64,000 nucleotides of DNA, taken from assembly GCF_039962115.1 (NCBI RefSeq), contig NZ_JAMPKJ010000030.1, positions 1 to 64,000 of the forward strand. The letters are read 5' to 3'. A program made the position numbers and the translations under genes. The notes under the pieces were generated by a model. That model did not search any database. It was not told the origin of the DNA and worked only from the letters and a program-made list of their open reading frames with translations. Each line of letters starts with the position of its first letter. Position 1 is the first letter of the stretch. This document shows, piece after piece, positions 57,781-64,000 of this stretch. The stretch is from Funiculus sociatus GB2-C1 (GTDB taxonomy: Bacteria > Cyanobacteriota > Cyanobacteriia > Cyanobacteriales > FACHB-T130).

Positions 57781-58310
57781 TATTTACCTCTGAGTAATTT
57801 GTTTAGTGTCTGTTGTATCTAATTTTAAAATACCATTGTACTGTAATAGATTACGGTATTGGGTATCCAATCTTTACGCCTTTTGGCTGAAAGTTTGGTT
57901 ACAAAAAACACACAGAATTTACCTACATAGGGATAGAGGTCATTTCAGTAATCGTTGCTTATGCCTTCTATCCCAAAATACTTCTGCAAGGTTAATAATA
58001 GTTAATATATGTTTTAGGGATTTTATTTTAAGTAAGTTGTATGTAACATTTTATTATCAAAGGAGTAATTAAAAATACCTACTTCAGGATAGAGGGGTGA
58101 TCTCGATGATTTCCTTAAAATCAAATAGAAAGAAATAAGCTGTCACCCATTCAAATTGCAATATCAATTAATCGTTTAATCGTTTTTTGTCAGATGTTGG
58201 TCGTTAGTTGTTGGTTGCAAGTAATATCTTGCACAAATGTGAAATAGAGGCGGTAGCCTCCCTTCCCTCGTTTCCAGGGAAGAGAGGCTAGAAACGGGCT
58301 TTTGTCGGGT
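57781..58310. other. Intergenic region between the pentapeptide cluster and carB
   Basis: No gene is supported; an 88-codon plus-strand frame (57806-58072) lacks features. The right end (58247-58300) has the CTCCC/GGGAG palindromic element GCCTCCCTTCCC...GGGAAGAGAGGC, related to that near 30045-30100. It should hold the promoter of the pentapeptide cluster. Confidence 0.4.
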
Positions 58311-61300
58311 TTATTTGTGGCTACCGATATATTCTTGCAATGACTTCACCTGCAAGGGTTGAGACTGCAATGAACGAATCGCCGCCGCTGTTGCTTTGGC
58401 ACCAGCAATAGTTGTGATCATCGGGATTTTGTAAGTTAGAGCGCTCCGGCGAATCAGCCGACCATCTGTCTGCGCCTCTTCTCCAGAAGGCGTAGTGATA
58501 ATTAGCTGAATCTTGCTATTTTTAATTGCATCTAGCACGTGAGGACGACCCTCATGCAATTTCAGCACCAGTTCAACATCTAACCCATTCTCTCGCAATA
58601 CTTTCCTGGTGCCTTCGGTTGCCATTATCTGGAAACCTAATTCCATCAGGTTTTTCACCACAGACACAACCGCCGCTTTATCGCGGTTGTTCATCGACAC
58701 GAACACCGTCCCAGATAAAGGTAAACGCTGTCCTGCTGCCAATTCTGCCTTAGCAAAGGCTGTCCCGAAGTCGGCACCAATTCCCATCACTTCGCCAGTA
58801 GAGCGCATCTCAGGGCCGAGAATCGTATCTGTGCCAGCGAATTTCTCAAAAGGCAATACCGCCTCTTTGACCGCAATGTGACTTGGCATCACTTCCTCGG
58901 TAAATTTCAGAGATTCCAGCGTCGCACCTGCCATAATTCGGGATGCTAAGCCAGCTAAGGGAACTCCGGTGGCTTTCGAGACATAAGGCACGGTACGCGA
59001 GGCTCTGGGGTTGGCTTCGAGGATGTAAACTTGTTCGCCTTGAACAGCAAACTGGATATTCATCAATCCGATGACTTTCAGGGATTTGGCTAGTTCAACC
59101 GTCCATCTGCGAATTGTCTCCAGCACTGGTTCGGAGAGGGAAGTATACGGCAACGAGCAGGCAGAATCTCCGGAGTGAATTCCTGCTTGTTCAATATGCT
59201 CCATGATACCGCCGATTACTACTTTGCCAGTGTGGTCTGCGATCGCATCCACATCCACTTCAATCGCATTCTCTAAGAATTTGTCGATTAAAATGGGATG
59301 CTCCGGCTCTACTAAAACCGCATAAATCATGTAGCGCTGTAAGTCCTCATCGGAGTAGACGATTTCCATCGCCCGCCCTCCCAATACATAAGAAGGACGT
59401 ACCACAACCGGGTAGCCAATACGCTTGGCGACAGCTAGAGAATCTTCGTAACTCCGAGCCAGACCGTTTGCTGGCTGCTTGATATCGAGTTCCCGCAGGA
59501 TTTTTTCAAATCGCTCTCGGTCTTCAGCAGTGTCAATCGAATCTGGCGAGGTTCCCCAAATTTTAGCTGTTATTTCGGGGTGGGATTGCAGATATTCCTG
59601 TAAAGGTAAAGCCAATTTCAACGGTGTTTGACCGCCAAACTGGACAATAATTCCTTCTGGCTGTTCCGCCTCGATGATGTTGAGTACATCTTCTTTGGTC
59701 AGCGGCTCAAAATACAAGCGATCGCTTGTGTCATAATCTGTGGAAACTGTCTCTGGGTTCGAGTTGACCATAATTGTCTCAAACCCTTCTTTGGATAAGG
59801 CATAAGCCGCATGACAACAACAGTAGTCAAACTCAATCCCCTGTCCAATGCGGTTCGGGCCACCGCCTAAAATCATCACTTTGCGCTTATTAGAAGGCAA
59901 CACCTCCGATTCTTCCTCGTAGGTCGAGTAGTAGTATGGAGTTAACGCCTCAAACTCAGCCGCACAAGTATCCACTGTCTTGTAAACAGGCACGATACCC
60001 AACGATTTCCGATAATCGCGGACTTCATCCTCTGTGGTTTTAGTAGCATAGGCGATTTGGCGATCGCTAAATCCCTGCCGCTTAATATCCCACATTTGTT
60101 CCTTCTTCAGGTCTTTGAGCTGACTCCGCTTCAGGAACTTCTCGGTTTCCAACAGTTCCTGCATCTTATCCAGAAACCACAAATCGATTCCGGTGAGTTC
60201 ATAAATCTCTTCCCCTGTCATCCCCATCAAAAAGGCATGACGCACTGTAAAAATCCGTTCTGGGTTCGGTGTCCGCAAACCAGCCCGAATTTGCTCTAAT
60301 GAAGGTAACTTCTCCTTCTTATCGCATCCCCATCCGGCGCGTCCTGTCTCCAAACCACGCAAAGCTTTTTGGAACGACTCGCAGAACGTCCGTCCCATCG
60401 CCATCACTTCTCCCACCGATTTCATCTGCGTTGTCAGCACCGCTTGAGAACCGGGAAATTTCTCAAATGCAAATCGGGGAATCTTCGTCACCACATAGTC
60501 AATTGTCGGCTCAAACGAGGCTGGTGTTTTCTTAGTGATATCGTTGGGAATTTCATCTAAGGAGTAACCCACCGCCAACTTCGCCGCCATTTTAGCAATC
60601 GGGAATCCCGTCGCCTTAGATGCAAGCGCGGAACTGCGGGAAACTCGCGGGTTCATCTCAATTACAATCAATTCGCCTGTAAGTGGATTTATGGCAAATT
60701 GAATATTTGAGCCGCCCGTCTCTACCCCAATCTCACGGATAATCTTAATTGAGGCATCCCGAAGCCGCTGGTATTCCTTGTCTGTCAAGGTTTGCGCTGG
60801 CGCAACGGTAATTGAGTCCCCGGTGTGAATACCCATCGGGTCAAGGTTCTCGATTGAGCAGATAATCACTACGTTATCTGCCAAATCGCGCATTACTTCC
60901 AGTTCGTACTCTTTCCAACCCAGAAGCGACTTTTCCACCAGAATTTGTGACATAGGAGAAGCATCTATACCTCCCTGTGCCATTTCTTCAAATTCTTCTT
61001 GGTTGTAAGAAATACCGCCGCCCGTGCCGCCGAGGGTGAAAGCGGGACGGATAATTAAGGGGTAGGAGCCGATTTCGCGAGCGATCGCTTTCGCTTCTTC
61101 TAGTGTACTAGCAATTCCCGACGGACAAACTGGCACCCCAATTCGTGCCATCGCTTCTTTAAATAGCAGGCGGTCTTCAGCTTTCTCAATAGCTGGTAAT
61201 TTGGCTCCGATTAACTCAACACCGTACTTGTCCAATACTCCATTCTTCGCCAGCGCCACGGCTAAATTTAGAGCAGTCTGACCCCCCATCGTTGGCAATA

Positions 61301-61556
61301 AAGCATCAGGTCGCTCTTTTTCTATCACCTTCTCCACCACGTCTGGTGTCATCGGTTCAATGTAGGTGCGGTCAGCAGTTTCCGGGTCGGTCATAATCGA
61401 AGCTGGGTTGGAATTGATCAACACCACTTCATATCCTTCTTCCCGAAGCGCTTTACAGGCCTGAGTCCCTGAATAATCAAACTCGCAGCCTTGTCCAATG
61501 ACAATTGGCCCGGAGCCTAGTAGCAAAATTTTATGAATATCATTGCGACGGGGCAT
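58311..61556 (-). CDS. carB: Carbamoyl-phosphate synthase large subunit
   Basis: A 1081-residue enzyme with two ATP-grasp halves: [20 protein letters not shown] at the start and [20 protein letters not shown] at about residue 557. Each half has a preATP-grasp and ATP-grasp fold ([35 protein letters not shown]), and a C-terminal MGS-like allosteric domain (~945-1081; [20 protein letters not shown]). It makes carbamoyl phosphate for arginine and pyrimidine synthesis, with ammonia supplied by CarA, which is encoded elsewhere. The open frame begins at 61586, but the ATG at 61556 ([16 protein letters not shown]), with AGGA eight bases upstream, is the usual start. Confidence 0.97.
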   Translation of the reverse strand: MPRRNDIHKILLLGSGPIVIGQGCEFDYSGTQACKALREEGYEVVLINSNPASIMTDPETADRTYIEPMTPDVVEKVIEKERPDALLPTMGGQTALNLAVALAKNGVLDKYGVELIGAKLPAIEKAEDRLLFKEAMARIGVPVCPSGIASTLEEAKAIAREIGSYPLIIRPAFTLGGTGGGISYNQEEFEEMAQGGIDASPMSQILVEKSLLGWKEYELEVMRDLADNVVIICSIENLDPMGIHTGDSITVAPAQTLTDKEYQRLRDASIKIIREIGVETGGSNIQFAINPLTGELIVIEMNPRVSRSSALASKATGFPIAKMAAKLAVGYSLDEIPNDITKKTPASFEPTIDYVVTKIPRFAFEKFPGSQAVLTTQMKSVGEVMAMGRTFCESFQKALRGLETGRAGWGCDKKEKLPSLEQIRAGLRTPNPERIFTVRHAFLMGMTGEEIYELTGIDLWFLDKMQELLETEKFLKRSQLKDLKKEQMWDIKRQGFSDRQIAYATKTTEDEVRDYRKSLGIVPVYKTVDTCAAEFEALTPYYYSTYEEESEVLPSNKRKVMILGGGPNRIGQGIEFDYCCCHAAYALSKEGFETIMVNSNPETVSTDYDTSDRLYFEPLTKEDVLNIIEAEQPEGIIVQFGGQTPLKLALPLQEYLQSHPEITAKIWGTSPDSIDTAEDRERFEKILRELDIKQPANGLARSYEDSLAVAKRIGYPVVVRPSYVLGGRAMEIVYSDEDLQRYMIYAVLVEPEHPILIDKFLENAIEVDVDAIADHTGKVVIGGIMEHIEQAGIHSGDSACSLPYTSLSEPVLETIRRWTVELAKSLKVIGLMNIQFAVQGEQVYILEANPRASRTVPYVSKATGVPLAGLASRIMAGATLESLKFTEEVMPSHIAVKEAVLPFEKFAGTDTILGPEMRSTGEVMGIGADFGTAFAKAELAAGQRLPLSGTVFVSMNNRDKAAVVSVVKNLMELGFQIMATEGTRKVLRENGLDVELVLKLHEGRPHVLDAIKNSKIQLIITTPSGEEAQTDGRLIRRSALTYKIPMITTIAGAKATAAAIRSLQSQPLQVKSLQEYIGSHK

Positions 61557-61995
61557 ATTTGTTAGTCCTAGCGTAACCGTTGTCAAGTCCTGATCATTCT
61601 ACGGGGTTTCATCCTATTCCTGGCGGGTTATTGGGTCTATTTTTCCAAGATTTGATGACTTATGACTTATGGAGTGGGAGCTTACTTTTGTTACTCTCAT
61701 TCCCAGGCGACCGCCTAGGAATGAGAGTAACTGGTGCGTATAGCACAGGTTGTTTCTGGCAAAAGTGGATTTTTTTTGTTAAGCAGCGTTGACAAATCCA
61801 ATCAATAAATTTATAGTTTTAGATCGTATTTCCCTGTGCATCAATAACGAAAATGACAGAGAGAGATAAAGTATCTCGTCTCTGCCATAGGTTCTCCTCT
61901 ATTAAAAGAAAGGCAGTTGGGGTGCTTAAAGCTGTCTTTCGTTTGAATATTTTGGCTTATTATAGCTGAAATTGACCAAGTTGTACAGCTAAATC
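61557..61995. other. Intergenic region between carB and dps
   Basis: It contains the palindrome TTACTCTCATTCC (61690-61702) paired with GGAATGAGAGTAA (61719-61731) around AGGCGACCGCC, a dispersed element also seen in part near 30080. The rest is AT-rich. The minus-strand dps terminator and the carB promoter should be here. No additional gene was seen. Confidence 0.45.
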
Positions 61996-62550
61996 TTAGT
62001 TATTGCCAGACTGGACAAATCCCAGAGTTAAGCTGTCATGGGCAAGGAAGTGCGCCAGATGATAAGCACGCTCCTCAGTTTTGAGTAAAATTTGTTCGTA
62101 GAGATAGCGAGTAGCGCGATCGCCCAAACTTTCTGCTTGCGCTGCTTGACGACGAATCAACCCAATCATAGCTTGTTCAGCAGCTAAATCGTGTTTGACC
62201 ATCTGAAGGCAGGAAAAAACACCTTCGTCTTCCGGAGTAAAGCAGCACAGTTCTGCTAACTTGGCAAAGCCAGCCACTGGTACGCCACCGAGTCCATCCA
62301 AACGTTCGCCAATATCATGAACGTGTCCCTGCACCTGTTCGTAGCTTTCGCTGAAGAACTCGTGCAGCATATAGAATTCTGAACCTTCAACTACAAAATG
62401 ATGCTTTTGATATTGCAGGTACAGCGCCTGAAAACTTGCTAGAGCAATATTGAAGCCTTCACAAACTGGTTCAGTAACGCTGCGCTCCAGCAACACCGGA
62501 TTGTCATAAACCTGACCAAAGGAGCGTAATACACTCTGAGTTTCCGACAT
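61996..62550 (-). CDS. dps: Dps family ferritin-like protein
   Basis: A 184-residue four-helix ferritin-like protein of the Dps family. The ferroxidase motif H-x(n)-D-x(3)-E is visible in [20 protein letters not shown] and [14 protein letters not shown], with catalytic residues from adjacent subunits. Dps forms 12-mers that oxidise Fe(II) with hydrogen peroxide and shield DNA. Length is slightly longer than the 160 residues of typical Dps. A start at 62577 is possible, but the ATG at 62550 ([12 protein letters not shown]) follows a good AAAGGAG Shine-Dalgarno. It is monocistronic; cyanobacterial genomes carry several of these. Confidence 0.9.
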   Translation of the reverse strand: MSETQSVLRSFGQVYDNPVLLERSVTEPVCEGFNIALASFQALYLQYQKHHFVVEGSEFYMLHEFFSESYEQVQGHVHDIGERLDGLGGVPVAGFAKLAELCCFTPEDEGVFSCLQMVKHDLAAEQAMIGLIRRQAAQAESLGDRATRYLYEQILLKTEERAYHLAHFLAHDSLTLGFVQSGNN

Positions 62551-62907
62551 TATCGTGTTCTCCTTTTCATTAAGCAACCGTTGTTGCTAATAAAGTCAGT
62601 GTATCACGCACTCCCTGTTTTGGCTCAAAACTAGCAGGGGTAAAGCATTCCTGCCAAAGTTTATTGGTAAATACAAAGCCTTTTAGCTTGCCAAATTTAT
62701 CCTCCATGACTTCCTGGAGAAAGGGTTTCGAGCCTTCCGCATCCGCCTAGGGATCGATCCAATTTCTGTCATATTTTTAAATTATTGGCTAAGCTAGTTG
62801 AGAATTGTTAGCGTTTGGGTTATATGTAGTTATGTAGGAAAAGACGGGCGAAAATCCTTGCTACCGAAGATTTCACCGGATGTCAGGAAGTGGAGGAGAA
62901 AAAGTAA
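62551..62907. other. Intergenic region upstream of the leader ORF
   Basis: The region between divergent dps and the operon starting at 62908. It should hold both promoters. No riboswitch was recognised, although the segment 62820-62890 (ACGGGCGAAAATCC...GGAT) is relatively structured. Confidence 0.35.
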
Positions 62908-62940
62908 ATGGTAATTTCTCGCGTTTGTAGAGACAAATGA
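62908..62940 (+). CDS. 10-codon leader ORF upstream of the 62937 gene
   Basis: MVISRVCRDK followed by TGA. The ATG at 62908 has a perfect Shine-Dalgarno GGAGGAG (62892-62898) nine bases upstream, while the downstream gene has none of its own. The TGA overlaps the ATG of the next gene (ATGA at 62937-62940), so translation of the two is coupled. The Arg and Cys codons in the peptide might sense amino-acid or tRNA supply, which is inference. It is far too short to be a functional protein on its own. Confidence 0.55.
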   Translation: MVISRVCRDK

Positions 62941-63182
62941 ATCCAATAGAGCCAAAAGTCGAAGCCAGCCTTGTTGTTGCAGTTAAGCCAGCAGATCGGT
63001 GGCAAGTCTATTACCGCTTGCAAGAACTAGACATACACTGCGGATGTTCGATTAACCAGCCTTTATGGGTTGATGTGCACAGCGTTACCGGTGCTGTCCA
63101 GGTGTGGAGTGTTGTCAGACAGTTAACGGTATCCCGCCGCGACTTGGCGAGGCATCTTGAGCGATGTTGGCAATCCCTGTAA
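62937..63182 (+). CDS. Small conserved cyanobacterial protein
   Basis: An 81-residue soluble protein, recognised only as a cyanobacterial hypothetical of the Asr type. It has an alternating strand-helix pattern (VEASLVVAVKPADRWQVYYR, LQELDIHCGCSINQPLWVDV, VWSVVRQLTVSRRDLARHLE) that suggests a small alpha/beta fold. CGC and the single conserved tryptophans may be important. It is coupled to the leader ORF and lies 40 bases before the ferredoxin gene. Function is unknown. Confidence 0.72.
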   Translation: MNPIEPKVEASLVVAVKPADRWQVYYRLQELDIHCGCSINQPLWVDVHSVTGAVQVWSVVRQLTVSRRDLARHLERCWQSL

Positions 63183-63222
63183 CTATCCAAAAGAACTTGA
63201 AAAAGAGGATTTAATAACAGCT

Positions 63223-63882
63223 ATGTCTAAAGAAAACTATCAAGTAGCACAATTTCATCTTCAAGGATGGTTACTGGGTTTTGTAGTTGAAGATGGTTAT
63301 AAAATAAAAAGTCTGCGACTCGCCACTTCCGAGGGTGAAGCTCAAATCAAGCTTTCCAAAGAAGGTCGAATTTCCCTTTTCAGATCGGCAGTGAAACCGG
63401 GTTCTTGGGTGGAAGTTTTTGGCGAAAGAAAGCTAAAGCCCAAAAATGGCGAAATTAAACTAAAAGCTTATATTGTTAAACCAAGTGTTGCCCCCAATCA
63501 AGAGAGGGAAGTTGCACAAGTAGAGGCAATTCAGGAATTGCCTACACCTGCAAAAAAAATTCCCCTCCCGTCCGGTGTCAAAACGACAATTTTGGTGTGT
63601 AAAAAGTCAGATTGTTGCAAGTTGGGTGCTAATAAAGTTTGTCAGGCTTTGGAAGAAGGTTTGCGCGATCGCGGCTTGGACGACCAGGTTACGATTAAGG
63701 GGACTGGCTGCATGAAGCGTTGCAAAGCAGGGCCGAATATCGTTATGCCGGATAAAACCCGCTACACTCGGATTGACGCTAAAGAAATCCCTGAAATTAT
63801 AGATAAACATTTTCCAGATGAGATGATATCCCAAGAGCTAGCTGCACCTCGTTTGGAGTGCGAAACAGCTAGGGTTCGTTAA
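63223..63882 (+). CDS. (2Fe-2S) thioredoxin-like ferredoxin domain protein
   Basis: A 219-residue protein. The N-terminal ~110 residues look like an OB-fold-like beta domain (FHLQGWLLGFVVEDGYKIKS, LFRSAVKPGSWVEVFGERKL). The C-terminal part (~120-200) is a thioredoxin-like [2Fe-2S] ferredoxin: TILVCKKSDCCKLGANKVCQ, and TIKGTGCMKRCKAGPNIVMP, with a cysteine set of the C-x(4/5)-C ... GC-x(3)-C pattern. Such domains serve in electron transfer (NuoE/HoxE-like) or as chlorosome-type ferredoxins. The open frame begins at 63157, but the ATG at 63223 (MSKENYQVAQFHL) fits better. It ends before a terminator hairpin at 63910. Confidence 0.82.
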   Translation: MSKENYQVAQFHLQGWLLGFVVEDGYKIKSLRLATSEGEAQIKLSKEGRISLFRSAVKPGSWVEVFGERKLKPKNGEIKLKAYIVKPSVAPNQEREVAQVEAIQELPTPAKKIPLPSGVKTTILVCKKSDCCKLGANKVCQALEEGLRDRGLDDQVTIKGTGCMKRCKAGPNIVMPDKTRYTRIDAKEIPEIIDKHFPDEMISQELAAPRLECETARVR

Positions 63883-63909
63883 TAATTTTTCGTAATTTAT
63901 AGATAATAC

Positions 63910-63947
63910 ATACCCCCAACTTCTTTTGATCAGGAAGTTGGGGGTAT
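63910..63947 (+). terminator. Terminator-like hairpin after the ferredoxin gene
   Basis: ATACCCCCAACTTC (63910-63923) and GAAGTTGGGGGTAT (63934-63947) form a perfect 14-bp stem with a 10-nt loop 28 bases beyond the stop. The sequence resembles the GATACCCGACTTC palindromes of the MITE-like repeats, so it may be of element origin. Confidence 0.6.
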
Positions 63948-64000
63948 CTGCAATGTACAGGCTGCCATAATATTAGTACCTGACCAAAGCGAGTAGATGA

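Noticed and set aside
57806-58072. 88-codon frame on the plus strand
   Set aside because: No start signals and a composition typical of random AT-rich DNA.
58311-61586. Use of the upstream start at 61586 for carB
   Set aside because: The ten extra residues ([10 protein letters not shown]) are not typical, and the ATG at 61556 has a proper ribosome-binding site and matches the family start.
1-64000. tRNA, rRNA, CRISPR and prophage genes
   Set aside because: I found no TTCGAAT-type T-loop with a matching cloverleaf, no rRNA core sequences, no regularly spaced direct repeats of 28-37 bases and no integrase or structural phage gene.

Overview
This window is chromosomal DNA from a filamentous cyanobacterium. 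Evidence for this is the very frequent HIP1 octamer GCGATCGC on both strands, the heptanucleotide short tandem repeats (GGGGATT / CCCCAGT type), and a set of genes largely restricted to oxygenic phototrophs: a Tab2-type protein, a GUN4-domain protein, DUF3172, AMIN and CHASE4 proteins, an orphan M41-like protease and several pentapeptide-repeat proteins. The species is not determinable from the sequence; an Oscillatoria/Microcoleus/Coleofasciculus-like genus is only a guess. No rRNA, confident tRNA, CRISPR array, transposase or prophage was seen, so this looks like ordinary core chromosome interrupted by small accessory islands.

Layout. 1-9.8 kb: a truncated DUF4347 remnant, a long non-coding stretch, an Nfu-type Fe-S scaffold, a GH57 glycosidase, a DUF4383 membrane protein, a GNAT enzyme with an inserted membrane segment, a Xaa-Pro aminopeptidase with an extra C-terminal domain, a Nudix hydrolase and MalQ. 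9.8-17.7 kb: RodZ-like protein coupled to a pseudouridine synthase, a DUF2993 lipid-binding protein, CdsA, CbiT, an Orn/Lys/Arg decarboxylase, a tiny proline-repeat protein, YchF and a frameshifted small membrane protein. 17.8-21.3 kb: an accessory island with three coiled-coil genes (one ending in a GUN4 domain) and a HAF-repeat remnant. 21.4-37.3 kb: ABC-2 permease, hypothetical envelope proteins, AMIN protein, PAS histidine kinase, pentapeptide protein, a three-gene OpuC-type osmoprotectant ABC transporter, an MFS sugar symporter, a phosphoribosyltransferase, a low-molecular-weight phosphatase, an auxin-efflux-type carrier, a D,D-carboxypeptidase, an M41-like protease and a diguanylate cyclase. 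37.9-53.8 kb: heavy-metal chaperone, a candidate structured RNA, AlaS, CHASE4 adenylate cyclase, small conserved proteins, WecB/TagA glycosyltransferase, FtsE, a ClC protein with CBS and USP domains, PmbA/TldD, Tab2, RtcA. 53.9-57.8 kb: a five-gene minus-strand pentapeptide cluster containing the same two-gene module twice. 58.3-64 kb: CarB, Dps, and a small operon ending in a 2Fe-2S thioredoxin-like ferredoxin protein.

Most interesting points: (i) the duplicated [small 'GLGL..I..NKR' partner]-[pentapeptide] pairs, both joined by an identical 8-nt start/stop overlap; (ii) the paralogous coiled-coil/GUN4 island with a shared ~33-residue W-rich module; (iii) repeated in-frame invasion of genes by dispersed repeat elements (histidine kinase, carrier, decarboxylase, carboxypeptidase, ClC/USP protein, TPR protein); (iv) a 10-codon leader ORF with a perfect Shine-Dalgarno translationally coupled to the 62937 gene; (v) a 43-residue small protein with a strong ribosome-binding site and terminator; (vi) a putative structured RNA upstream of alaS. 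Functions are inferred from motifs only; no database search was possible.
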